The notes under the pieces: generated by a model
The model's database searches: none
What the model saw: the letters and a program-made list of their open reading frames with translations, nothing else
What the model was told of the DNA's origin: nothing
Source of the DNA: Brevibacterium aurantiacum
Lineage (GTDB): Bacteria; Actinomycetota; Actinomycetes; Actinomycetales; Brevibacteriaceae
Length of the DNA: 64,000 nucleotides
Reading direction: 5' to 3'
Assembly: GCF_007558825.1 (NCBI RefSeq)
Contig: NZ_VLTK01000001.1
Coordinates: 310,001-374,000 of the forward strand
Program-made: the position numbers and the translations under genes
In this document: piece after piece, positions 26,326 through 34,424 of the stretch
Layout: every line of letters begins with the position of its first letter
Position numbering within the stretch: the stretch's first letter is position 1

Positions 26326-27576
26326 TCAGAATCGCTGTGGTGATATCCGCGCAAGGAGATCGGGACTGAGGTTGGATCTTCGATCGAGCATGATGTCGGT
26401 GAGCACCTTCGCCGAGGCGGGCGCCAGGGTCAGCCCCAACATAGAATGGCCGGAATTCACAAAGACGTTCTTCGCCGTGCCCAGATTGCCGATCACGGGA
26501 AGCCCGTCCGGTGTCATCGGCCGCGAGCCCGCCCACGGAGCCTGCTCACCGGTCGGTGCATCACCCCAGTCACGGAAGGATTGTCTGGCAGCACGGCGAA
26601 TGGCTTCGACGCGGACGTCGTTGACGTCGTCATCTCGGCTGCCGAATTCCATCGTCCCCGCCAACCGAAGCATGCCGTTGAGTGGGGTGACTGCGACCCT
26701 GGTGTCTTCGAGAGTCAGTGAGGTTCTCAGTCTTATCGGCGCCGGAACGTAATCGATGCTGTACCCCTTGCCCGAATAGATGGGCAGTCTGCGTCCGAGC
26801 TCGCCCAGAAGTGCACCGGTCGGCACGCCTGCGGCGACGACGACGGCATCGGCAGCGATGACCTCCGCGTCGGTGGTGACGATCGCAGTGACAGTGTCAC
26901 CGCTGCGCACGAAGCTTCGCACGGTCGCTCCTTCGCGCACTTTCACACCGATGTCGCCCAACTTCTTCAGCAGTCCGCGGGTCAGCGAGTCGGGTTCGAT
27001 CTGACGATCGGTGGGAAAGAACATCCCGTGGCGAATTCGGTCGCTCAGTGCCGGCTCCGCCTCCAGCAGGTCATCGCCGTGGAGTTCTTCGGCGACGTGA
27101 CCAGCCGTTGCGAACGCCTTCAGGGTCTGAGCGTGTTCTTCGAATCGAGCGGTCGTCTCAAATGCCAGGAGCACTCCCCGAGCATGCATCTCGAAATCGA
27201 TGCCCTGGCGCTGATAGTCATCGAAGAGCGCATTCGCGTCTTCACCCATGCGCAGGTGCACGTCGAGACCTGCGTCGAAGTCCTTGGCGTTGCAGCGTTG
27301 GGCCATCCGGAGCAGAAACTTCAGGTATCCAGGTGCCAAAGACGGTTTGATCGACAGGGGGCTGTCGGGCCTGAGCATCCATCTGATGCCCTGCAGCAGG
27401 ACACCTGGCCCGGGAACCGGAGTGCTCTCAGCCAGTGCCACTTTCGCCGCATTGCCATGGGATGCTCCGGCGCCGCACTTTCCTGCTTCGAGAAGCGTGA
27501 CCTCGCAGCCGGCAGACGCCAATTCATAGGCGCTGGCCAGGCCCACCACTCCACCGCCGACAACGACTGCCTTCAT
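26326..27576 (-). CDS. FAD-dependent D-amino-acid oxidase/dehydrogenase (DadA-like), probable D-hydroxyproline oxidase
   Basis: 416-residue DAO-family flavoprotein. The N-terminal dinucleotide fold is VVVGGGVVGLASAYELASAGCEVTLLEAG, followed by GASHGNAAKVALAESTPVPGPGV, and the C-terminal FAD closing motif is PMTPDGLPVIGNLGTAKNVFVNSGHSMLGLTLAPAS. In hydroxyproline catabolism such an enzyme oxidises cis-4-hydroxy-D-proline to the pyrroline. ATG 27576 (MKAVVVGGG) is chosen because AGGGAGA lies 6 nt upstream; an ATG 15 nt earlier is unsupported. It is the first gene of the leftward catabolic operon, 50 nt below a perfect GntR-type palindrome. Confidence 0.92.
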   Translation of the reverse strand: MKAVVVGGGVVGLASAYELASAGCEVTLLEAGKCGAGASHGNAAKVALAESTPVPGPGVLLQGIRWMLRPDSPLSIKPSLAPGYLKFLLRMAQRCNAKDFDAGLDVHLRMGEDANALFDDYQRQGIDFEMHARGVLLAFETTARFEEHAQTLKAFATAGHVAEELHGDDLLEAEPALSDRIRHGMFFPTDRQIEPDSLTRGLLKKLGDIGVKVREGATVRSFVRSGDTVTAIVTTDAEVIAADAVVVAAGVPTGALLGELGRRLPIYSGKGYSIDYVPAPIRLRTSLTLEDTRVAVTPLNGMLRLAGTMEFGSRDDDVNDVRVEAIRRAARQSFRDWGDAPTGEQAPWAGSRPMTPDGLPVIGNLGTAKNVFVNSGHSMLGLTLAPASAKVLTDIMLDRRSNLSPDLLARISPQRF

Positions 27577-27625
27577 ACAGGTCTCCCTCAATGCCGACCG
27601 CGACCGACGTTGGTCGCAGCTTAAG

Positions 27626-27640
27626 GATTGTATGACAATC
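27626..27640. promoter_or_regulatory. GntR-type operator 3, perfect palindrome (GATTGT-ATG-ACAATC)
   Basis: Perfect 6-bp arms around ATG, extended by one more G/C pair to 17 bp. It lies 50 nt upstream of the FAD oxidase, at the head of the catabolic operon. Confidence 0.8.
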
Positions 27641-27765
27641 CCTTGAGGATCACGCTACGCATTCGTGGTGATCGCGTCAATGCTCTTTCGCGCAGAGTTT
27701 CCCAAGGGCCTGCGCCTCGGAACGGCTGATGCCCCACTGAATTCTGGGAACAGCCGGTCGGTCAG

Positions 27766-28521
27766 TCAGTTGCTCGATTCAGGCGTCAGCAAGGCGAGTT
27801 CCTGGGCGCTGTCCATGGTGTGAACGTCCAGGGCTGTCCGAATCTGCGCGGAATCACCCGTGCGGATCGCGCGCATCAGCGCCGCATGGATGGCATGAGC
27901 CCGCGCAGGATTCGTCCGGGTGAATTGGTCATAGGCCAAAACGATCGTCATCTGCGCTTCCATCACCGGCCAGATACGCATGAGCAGGTAGTTGTCCGCC
28001 GCTTCCCAGATCCCCCGGTGGAAACGCACGTGCGCCTCATGCAGGGCCAGAGGGTCCGATTCTGCGGTGGCCCTCTCGAACGTCCGCCACGCGTCTTCCA
28101 GCGCCTCCATCCTCCGGCCGGTCTTGTCGGCAAGGATCTCGCTGATCGCCTCGGTGTCCAGGGCGACCCGGATTCGAGCGATGTCGAGCAGAGAATCTGA
28201 CTGGATATCAGCTACCCGAAGGCCACGGTAGGCCTCCTGGATCAGAAAGCCGTCCCTCGCCATCTGATTGAGTGCCTCGCGAGCGGTCGGACGGCTGACG
28301 TCGAGAGAGGACGTGAGCTCGGCTTCGATGATGCGCTGCCCCGGCCGGATCTCACCGACCACGATTCGTCGTTTGATCTCATCAACGACGCGCTGCCGGC
28401 GCTCCGTATTGGAAGCAGGAGCCTGCGCCGTGCCGCCGGAGGATTTTTGCAGGGCACCCGACCTGGGAGCGCCTGCCGATGCGTGCTCGATATCGTTTTT
28501 CGCTGATTCCGATGAGTCCAC
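27766..28521 (-). CDS. GntR-family (FCD) transcriptional regulator, probable repressor of the cluster
   Basis: 251 residues: a disordered, Ser/Ala-rich leader (1-38), a winged helix at about 41-105 (RRQRVVDEIKRRIVVGEIRPGQRIIEAELTSSLDVSRPTAREALNQMARDGFL) and an all-helical FCD ligand domain (about 112-240) with the metal/ligand residues Asp and His in ARIRVALDTEAI, HEAHVRFHRGIW and HAIHAALMRAI. FCD regulators typically respond to carboxylates. It lies between the catabolic operon and a small NAD(P)-binding gene, 56 nt downstream of the latter, so it is likely co-transcribed with it and autoregulated through the palindrome at 29211. A GATTGT half-site at 28546 precedes its start. Confidence 0.93.
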   Translation of the reverse strand: MDSSESAKNDIEHASAGAPRSGALQKSSGGTAQAPASNTERRQRVVDEIKRRIVVGEIRPGQRIIEAELTSSLDVSRPTAREALNQMARDGFLIQEAYRGLRVADIQSDSLLDIARIRVALDTEAISEILADKTGRRMEALEDAWRTFERATAESDPLALHEAHVRFHRGIWEAADNYLLMRIWPVMEAQMTIVLAYDQFTRTNPARAHAIHAALMRAIRTGDSAQIRTALDVHTMDSAQELALLTPESSN

Positions 28522-28577
28522 TCCGGCGCCTCCTTATCGATATCGATTGTCAAGTCCGGTCAAATTGCCGGACCGGG

Positions 28578-29171
28578 TCAGACAGAGATGACCCTGCCAG
28601 TGACGTTTCCTTCGACGGAGCGCACGAACGCCGCAGCGACCTGCTCGTCGGTCACCGGAACCATCCCCGCGAATGCGTCGTGGAAGTGAGGAGAGTTCGC
28701 CAGCACATTTGGGCTGACTGCATTGATACGGATGCCGCGCGGAAGTTCTGGGGCAGCGGAGATGACGAATGATTCGACAGCGCCGTTGACCAATGCGGCC
28801 GCAGCTGCCGTCGGCACAGGCTCTCGGCTGAGCACACCGGTGGTCACCGTGATCGATCCGCCGTCGTTGAGATAGTCGAGGCCCTGCGTGACGAATTCAA
28901 CCTGCCCCAGAACCTTCGACGCAAAGGCGCTCATGTAGTCCTCACGTGTGAGCTCGGTGACCGGCTTGAATGCCGCAGAGCCCACCGCCACGACGATGGC
29001 ATCGACTCGTCCGACAGCTTCGAGCAGCGCGGCAATCGATTCAGGATCCGAGGTGTCGACGCCAGGCTGAGTCGATCGGGATGCTGAAACGACGTTATGC
29101 CCACGCGCCTCCAACTCGGCTCGAGCAACCCCTCCGACGTGCCCCGCGGCTCCAACCAGCAAGATCTTCAT
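28578..29171 (-). CDS. Short NAD(P)-binding SDR-like protein
   Basis: 197-residue short-chain dehydrogenase-like protein with cofactor loop LLVGAAGHVGGVARAELEARGHNVVSASRS and a shortened fold: ITVTTGVLSREPVPTAAAAALVNGAVESFV stands where the Ser-Tyr-x3-Lys catalytic segment should be, and the Tyr-Lys pair is missing. This places it with the small atypical SDRs related to plant and bacterial stress proteins, possibly a sensor or an enzyme of unusual chemistry. ATG 29171 has GAGGAG 8 nt upstream; an ATG 39 nt earlier is rejected. A one-mismatch GntR-type palindrome lies 40 nt upstream. The regulator gene follows. Confidence 0.85.
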   Translation of the reverse strand: MKILLVGAAGHVGGVARAELEARGHNVVSASRSTQPGVDTSDPESIAALLEAVGRVDAIVVAVGSAAFKPVTELTREDYMSAFASKVLGQVEFVTQGLDYLNDGGSITVTTGVLSREPVPTAAAAALVNGAVESFVISAAPELPRGIRINAVSPNVLANSPHFHDAFAGMVPVTDEQVAAAFVRSVEGNVTGRVISV

Positions 29172-29210
29172 GACACTGACTCCTCGTAGTTGCATTGAAA
29201 TACCACTCAA

Positions 29211-29225
29211 GATTGACTGACAATC
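29211..29225. promoter_or_regulatory. GntR-type operator 4 (GATTGA-CTG-ACAATC)
   Basis: 15-bp palindrome with one mismatch to GATTGT-N3-ACAATC, 40 nt upstream of the NAD(P)-binding gene and its co-transcribed GntR regulator. Confidence 0.7.
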
Positions 29226-29303
29226 CTGAGCCTAGGGGATGACGAGCAATCACACCAGGGATGGGGGCGCCGCTCACCTCTGACTCCAGGGTGCGAGCAG
29301 ACG

Positions 29304-29344
29304 AAAACCCCCGTCTGACCGGTGTTTCAATGGTCAGACGGGGG
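29304..29344 (-). terminator. tRNA-Ser(GCT) terminator
   Basis: 13-bp perfect stem CCCCCGTCTGACC / GGTCAGACGGGGG with an 11-nt loop; on the minus strand it is followed by TTTT. Confidence 0.9.
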
Positions 29345-29356
29345 CAATTCACAACG

Positions 29357-29445
29357 CGGAGTCGGAGGGATTTGAACCCTCGGTCCCCAGTTCAAGGGAC
29401 TTCACCTTAGCAGGGTGACGCTTTCGGCCGCTCAGCCACGACTCC
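29357..29445 (-). tRNA. tRNA-Ser (anticodon GCT)
   Basis: Minus-strand class II tRNA: acceptor GGAGTCG/CGACTCC, anticodon arm CACCCTGCTAAGGTG exposing GCT, a long variable arm (GTCCCTTGAACTGGGGAC region), T-loop GGTTCAAATCC and discriminator G. Confidence 0.96.
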
Positions 29446-29827
29446 AGATACTGACTCGACACCTCTCCTCAAAGAGGGCACCGAACCTGCAGTTTGCACT
29501 ACGGGGAACAGCCTATGCGAAACCAGCGGCGAAGAGCAAAGCGTAGCGACAAAGAGTGGCCTTGATCATAATCCGGCTAGTGTCGGATCACCGGAAGAAC
29601 GGGGATGGCGACCAGGTTCCTGTGCTCACATACACGCGAATTCCAGCATTCATCAATCTACGGGCGTAAAATCGACCTGAAGTGCTCAGCGGTTTGCTCT
29701 CTGACGGGTTTGGGAACGATGCTACGGAGGTGCGCCCTGCGCTGGCATCGATCATGATGCGCGCCGATGGCCAGCATCGTGAGCAACGCACACAGCACGA
29801 GACGTAAACCTATGAGGAGTTAAGAAC
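29446..29827. other. Intergenic region between tRNA-Ser and the LCP gene
   Basis: No gene or strong hairpin seen in 382 bases. It must hold the leftward tRNA promoter and the rightward LCP promoter; an imperfect repeat around GCTGGCATCGATC...GATGGCCAGC (about 29740-29776) is the only structure noted. Confidence 0.5.
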
Positions 29828-32104
29828 TTGCCAGAGATTCCCCCTGACAAGCAAGGGCCGAATGGGAACGACCCCAATTCTCGCCCTGCTGGTCACCGTC
29901 TCCGCGCTTCTTCTCGTCCTCGATTCCGCGGTGATGCAACAGCCAGTGAGGATGAATCGACCTCACTTCGTCCGTCATCGAACTCGCAGTCGAAGCCACA
30001 GCGGGCCTCCCCACAGTCGCAGAGCTCAACCAGGCAGCCTCAGAACTCAGCTAGGTCGCAGAACTCAGCTAGGTCGCAGAATTCGGCCGATGCGCGCCGT
30101 CCGGCCTCCGCCTCACAGCAGCCGTCCTCCGCCTCACAGCAGCCGAGCTCCCCAAACAACCAGCCGAGGTCCCCGAGCAACCAGTCGAAGGCACCGACGC
30201 CTCGTCCAGTAGCTCCACGCACTCGCCGCGAAGCACGGATGCTTCGTGCCGCGGGCGCCAGCAGTGCCTCCGCCGCAGGTGTGGCATCTGCCGCCGAGGC
30301 CCAGGAACGCAGTGCCAGCACACCGGAGCAGACCGCCTCCGCACCAGAACCGAGACCCGACAATGCCGCCCGGTCCGCCGATACACGCAACCGCGGCCCC
30401 GCCTCGGCGAGGGCATCAGCAGGCAGAGTCGCTGAGGATGCAAGCGCAGCACCACGGCGCAGAGACACCCGAACGGAGGAAGCGGCAAACGCCGCCGAGA
30501 CCTCGCGCGCACGGCGCCATTCGTCGCGGGTCGGAGAAGCCTTCCCCAGCCTCGTCGGCTGGACCTCACTGAGTACCCTGCTGCCGGGCATCGGACTGCT
30601 GCGCACACGATTCCGGCCACTGGGCTTCATCCTGCTCGGCGGCTTCGTCCTCACCTTCCTCGTCGCCCTCGTCTATGTCCTCATCAAAGGACCGATCCGC
30701 GCGTTCGGCACCGTCGTCTCAAGTCCGACGATGCTGACCTTCCTCGCGATCATCCTCGCCATCATCGGCGTGATCTGGGTGCTTGCGATCGTGATCTCCC
30801 ACTTGGGGCTGCGCAAGGGACACCGCTATGCCCCGTGGCAGAACAAGATGGCCGGCGTGCTCGTCGTCTCGCTCGCACTCATCGTCGGCATCCCCCTCGG
30901 CGTCGGTTCGGTCTACGCACGAGTCCAGGGCGATACGGTCTCCAGCCTGTTCGGCGACAGCACAGGACATGCCAAGAGCGCCGAGGACCTATGGGCCGAC
31001 AAACCCTACATCAACGTCTTCCTGATGGGCCGCGACAACGGCGATGACCGTGAGGGCACACGGCCCGATACCATGCTCGTCGCCTCGATCGACACGAAGA
31101 CCGGCAATACCGCACTGATCTCTGTGCCGCGTAATCTCGCGTTCCCGATCTTCCCCGAAGGCAGCGAATTGGCCAAGAGCTGGCCCGACGGGTTCCGGCC
31201 CACGGGTCAATCGTCGGTCGACCTCATCAACTCCGTGTGGCAGTGGGGCGAGGAGAACAAGGATGACATCGGAAACACCCATGGCCTGGAACCGGGCATG
31301 TTCACCACGATGCAGGCCGTGGAGGGCTCACTGGGCCTCAACCTCGACTACTGGGCGGCCGTCGACATGGCCGGGTTCGAAGACGTCGTCGATGCCATCG
31401 GCGGCGTGAAGATCGACGTCGAACGTCCCATCCCCATGGGCGGCGGCAAGTCGATGTCCGGAGTCGCGAACGATGTCTACGGCTGGGTCGATCCAGGCCC
31501 GCAGACGCTGAGGGGCAAGGACGCACTCTGGTACGTGCGCTCACGTGAAGGCAGTGACAACTACGACCGTATGTGCCGTCAGCAGCGCATGATCAAGACG
31601 ACCCTCGATCAGGTCGACCCCCGCGAACTCGCCACGGCGTACCCCAAACTCGCGAACTCGGCGACCAAGAACATCGCCACCTCGATTCCGCAGAACGAGG
31701 TCCCGGCCTTCATCGAACTAGCGATCTCGATGCAGAAGGGCGACGTCACGACGGTGCAGATCAACAACGACGTCACCCCCACGTACGACCCCGACTTCGA
31801 CGTCCTCCACAAGTGGATCCTCGACGAGGTCAAGGGCGCGTCCGAGGGTGAGGAGACGCCCAAACCGACTAATACTGCAGCCCCGGACGAGAAGAAGGAC
31901 ACCGCCGAGGAGGAGCCCACGGAAGAGGCCCCCGCCGAGGGAGCAGCGGCCGAGGAGACGCCCGCCGGAGAAGAAGGCGGTGAGCCCACCGAGACCACGA
32001 AGCCCGGCGAACCCAACGCCGAAGGCAAGTGCTACCCGAAGGGGTTCAAGCCCGGCGACGACTTCCCCGGCTATCCAGGCCCGGGAGCCGGAGATGAAGG
32101 GTGA
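29828..32104 (+). CDS. LytR-CpsA-Psr (LCP) family cell-wall glycopolymer ligase
   Basis: 758-residue protein that would transfer lipid-linked secondary wall polymers onto peptidoglycan. Four parts: a disordered cytoplasmic leader (1-235) of Ser/Gln/Pro/Ala with short repeats (RSQNSA three times, SASQQPS twice); three hydrophobic segments at about 250-362, more than the single TM of typical LCPs; the LCP catalytic domain from about 392 (VFLMGRDNG, GTRPDTMLVASIDTKTGNTALISVPRNL with the conserved Asp and Arg residues, and GKDALWYVRSREGSDNYDRMCRQQRMI); and an acidic Glu/Pro/Ala tail ending in a short Cys-containing segment. Start is TTG 29828, supported by GAGGAG 8 nt upstream. The next gene overlaps its stop. 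Confidence 0.93.
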   Translation: MPEIPPDKQGPNGNDPNSRPAGHRLRASSRPRFRGDATASEDESTSLRPSSNSQSKPQRASPQSQSSTRQPQNSARSQNSARSQNSADARRPASASQQPSSASQQPSSPNNQPRSPSNQSKAPTPRPVAPRTRREARMLRAAGASSASAAGVASAAEAQERSASTPEQTASAPEPRPDNAARSADTRNRGPASARASAGRVAEDASAAPRRRDTRTEEAANAAETSRARRHSSRVGEAFPSLVGWTSLSTLLPGIGLLRTRFRPLGFILLGGFVLTFLVALVYVLIKGPIRAFGTVVSSPTMLTFLAIILAIIGVIWVLAIVISHLGLRKGHRYAPWQNKMAGVLVVSLALIVGIPLGVGSVYARVQGDTVSSLFGDSTGHAKSAEDLWADKPYINVFLMGRDNGDDREGTRPDTMLVASIDTKTGNTALISVPRNLAFPIFPEGSELAKSWPDGFRPTGQSSVDLINSVWQWGEENKDDIGNTHGLEPGMFTTMQAVEGSLGLNLDYWAAVDMAGFEDVVDAIGGVKIDVERPIPMGGGKSMSGVANDVYGWVDPGPQTLRGKDALWYVRSREGSDNYDRMCRQQRMIKTTLDQVDPRELATAYPKLANSATKNIATSIPQNEVPAFIELAISMQKGDVTTVQINNDVTPTYDPDFDVLHKWILDEVKGASEGEETPKPTNTAAPDEKKDTAEEEPTEEAPAEGAAAEETPAGEEGGEPTETTKPGEPNAEGKCYPKGFKPGDDFPGYPGPGAGDEG

Positions 32105-34326
32105 CGACGTCCTCGCCACAGTCGGGAGCCGGACGCTCATCTGAGGCGCACTCACCTGCTGCAGAGGTTCCAGACCCGCAGGCCCATTCGGTCGCGATCA
32201 TCGGCGCCGGGCCCCGCGGGATCTCGGTCCTCGAGAGACTCGTCGCCCTCGCCGCCGAACGGTTCTCGGGCGCAGGTACCCCGCCGACGGTCGTCATCCA
32301 CCTCATCGATCCCTATCCTCCGGGCGCGGGAATCGTCTGGCGTACCGATCAGCCCCAGACCCTGCTGATGAACACGACGATTGCCGAGCAGACGATCTTC
32401 CCCGACTCCAGCTGTTCGTTCGTCTCCCCCGAAGGCGCGTCCGATCGGTTCGGCCCGAACATGGCTCAGTGGTATCGAGATGAGGGCGGAACGGACCCCG
32501 TCGATGCCACGTTCCCCACCCGGACTCTCTACGGCCGCTATCTGCGCGACGCCTATGCTCGCATCCGCGACACGGCACCTGACTTCGTCACGATCGTCGA
32601 GCACCCGACCAAGGTCGAATCGGTCATCGATCTCCCACCCGTCACGCCTTTGGGTCACACGTCCACGGACCCTGAAACCGTGCCGCCGCAGCTGGTCCGC
32701 TGCGAGGACGGAACCGCCATCATCGCCTCGGCCGTCGTCCTCGCCGTCGGCCACATCCCCAGCGCGCAGACCGAGGAACGTGCCCGGCTCGCGGCCTTCG
32801 CACAGCGCACCGGCGGACTCTACATCCCACAGGGCCTGCCGGCGGAAGCTCCCGTCGCCGAGGTGGCACCCGGCAACCGTGTCATCGTCCGTGGCATGGG
32901 TCTGAACTACTTCGACCTGCAGACACTGTTCACGCACGAACGTGGAGGCCGCTTCGACCCGGATCCCGACATCGCGGGCGAGCTGCGCTATGTGCGCAGC
33001 GGTGAGGAGCCTCGCCTGCTGCTCGGCTCACGCCGCGGCGTTCCCTACCGCAGCAAGCCCATCTGCCAGGCTCACCCTCGCTCACCTTGGCCTCTGCGCT
33101 ACTTCACGCGGGAGAACATCGCACTGCTGGCCGGCCTCGACGACCTCGAAGGTGACCGCAAAGCGGGAGCACGTTTCAACGACCAGCTGTGGCCGCTCAT
33201 CCTCGCCGACCTCCGTCTCGCCTACTACAGCACCCTGTCCCGGATCCGTCCCGAGGCGTTCGCCGGTGACCCTGGACAGCTGCGTGAAGCTATCGCCGAA
33301 GCGGTGTCCCGACACCTGACCAGGCGCACCTGGCAGGAGACCCACCCGGAGGCACACGAGTCCACCGACGTACATGCTGGGAACACTGACGCCGCTGGCG
33401 AGTCTCGACAGCGCGAAGCCGCCGAGGCTGCACGCCAGGGCCGCGTCACCCGTGAAGCCTTCGCCTGGTCGGAGATCGAGGAGAGCCTCGTCCCCGACCC
33501 CGCTCACCGCATGTCACTGCACGAGCTGCTCAACCCGCTCGAGGGACGAGAGTTCGATAGCCGAGGCCCCAGGGAGGCGAACTCCCTGCACGAGTGGATG
33601 CTCGACTTCCTCCGCGCCGACCTCCACGATTCGCTGGCCGGTCCCGAGGGCAGTGCCGAGAAATCGCTGTTCACCGTGCTCTGGCAGTCTCGGCTGCTGC
33701 TCAAAGATCTCATCGTGGCAGGCCATATCGACCCAGTCAGCATCGACATGGAGATCTGCGGTTGGTTCGAAAGCTTCGTCTCCGGCATCTGCGACGGCCC
33801 TCCCCCGCAGCGCATCGCTGAGCTTCTCGCCCTGGCCGAAGCCGGCCTCGTCGAGTTCATCGGCCCGGACATGCGCATTGAGGCGAATCCCGATGTCTCT
33901 GCACCTGCGGACGGGAGGCCCGCGGTTGCGGACGGGGATCCGCTGCCGCAGATCTTCACGGTCACCTCGGCGCAGGTCGCGGGCGGCGTCACGGGCAGTG
34001 TCGTCATCGATGCTGCTTCACCGACGAACGCAGTGTCCCGGGCCGCCGATGTACTGGTGCACGGGATGGTCGACCGCGGCCAACTCACTCCCGCCCGACT
34101 GACCTTGGACGACGGTCGTGAGAAGTTCCTCAACGGGCTGTCGCTCACGCCGCGGCCCTACCGCACGATCGATGTCGACGGCACCGTGCACCCCCGCCGT
34201 TTCGCACTGTCCATTCAGCTCTCCTCCGTCCAGTGGGGTCTGGCGATCGCCGCGAATCCCCATACGAACGCAGCAACACTGAACGACTCCAACGCCGCAG
34301 CCGCGGCCATTCTCGACCTCATCTGA
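32101..34326 (+). CDS. FAD/NAD(P)-binding protein (FAD-NAD-binding 9 type)
   Basis: 741-residue flavoprotein-like protein with an N-terminal dinucleotide fold SVAIIGAGPRGISVLERLVALA (about 24-45), then HLIDPYPPGAGIVWRTDQPQTLLMNT, AVVLAVGHIPS and RVIVRGMGLNYFDL, as in the large FAD-NAD(P)-binding proteins of Actinobacteria whose reactions are mostly unknown. A charged stretch at about 415-460 breaks the fold. The GTG start sits inside the LCP gene's stop (GTGA), so the two are translationally coupled, hinting at a link to cell-envelope polymer metabolism. Substrate not inferable. Confidence 0.85.
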   Translation: MTTSSPQSGAGRSSEAHSPAAEVPDPQAHSVAIIGAGPRGISVLERLVALAAERFSGAGTPPTVVIHLIDPYPPGAGIVWRTDQPQTLLMNTTIAEQTIFPDSSCSFVSPEGASDRFGPNMAQWYRDEGGTDPVDATFPTRTLYGRYLRDAYARIRDTAPDFVTIVEHPTKVESVIDLPPVTPLGHTSTDPETVPPQLVRCEDGTAIIASAVVLAVGHIPSAQTEERARLAAFAQRTGGLYIPQGLPAEAPVAEVAPGNRVIVRGMGLNYFDLQTLFTHERGGRFDPDPDIAGELRYVRSGEEPRLLLGSRRGVPYRSKPICQAHPRSPWPLRYFTRENIALLAGLDDLEGDRKAGARFNDQLWPLILADLRLAYYSTLSRIRPEAFAGDPGQLREAIAEAVSRHLTRRTWQETHPEAHESTDVHAGNTDAAGESRQREAAEAARQGRVTREAFAWSEIEESLVPDPAHRMSLHELLNPLEGREFDSRGPREANSLHEWMLDFLRADLHDSLAGPEGSAEKSLFTVLWQSRLLLKDLIVAGHIDPVSIDMEICGWFESFVSGICDGPPPQRIAELLALAEAGLVEFIGPDMRIEANPDVSAPADGRPAVADGDPLPQIFTVTSAQVAGGVTGSVVIDAASPTNAVSRAADVLVHGMVDRGQLTPARLTLDDGREKFLNGLSLTPRPYRTIDVDGTVHPRRFALSIQLSSVQWGLAIAANPHTNAATLNDSNAAAAAILDLI

Positions 34327-34424
34327 CGGTTCCGCTGGCCCAGGGCCCAGACGGGAATCAGCCGGCGCAGGCGGTCGGGAGAACGTTGACTCCTCAGGCG
34401 GCGTGGCGCCTACGCGGGTCTCCC

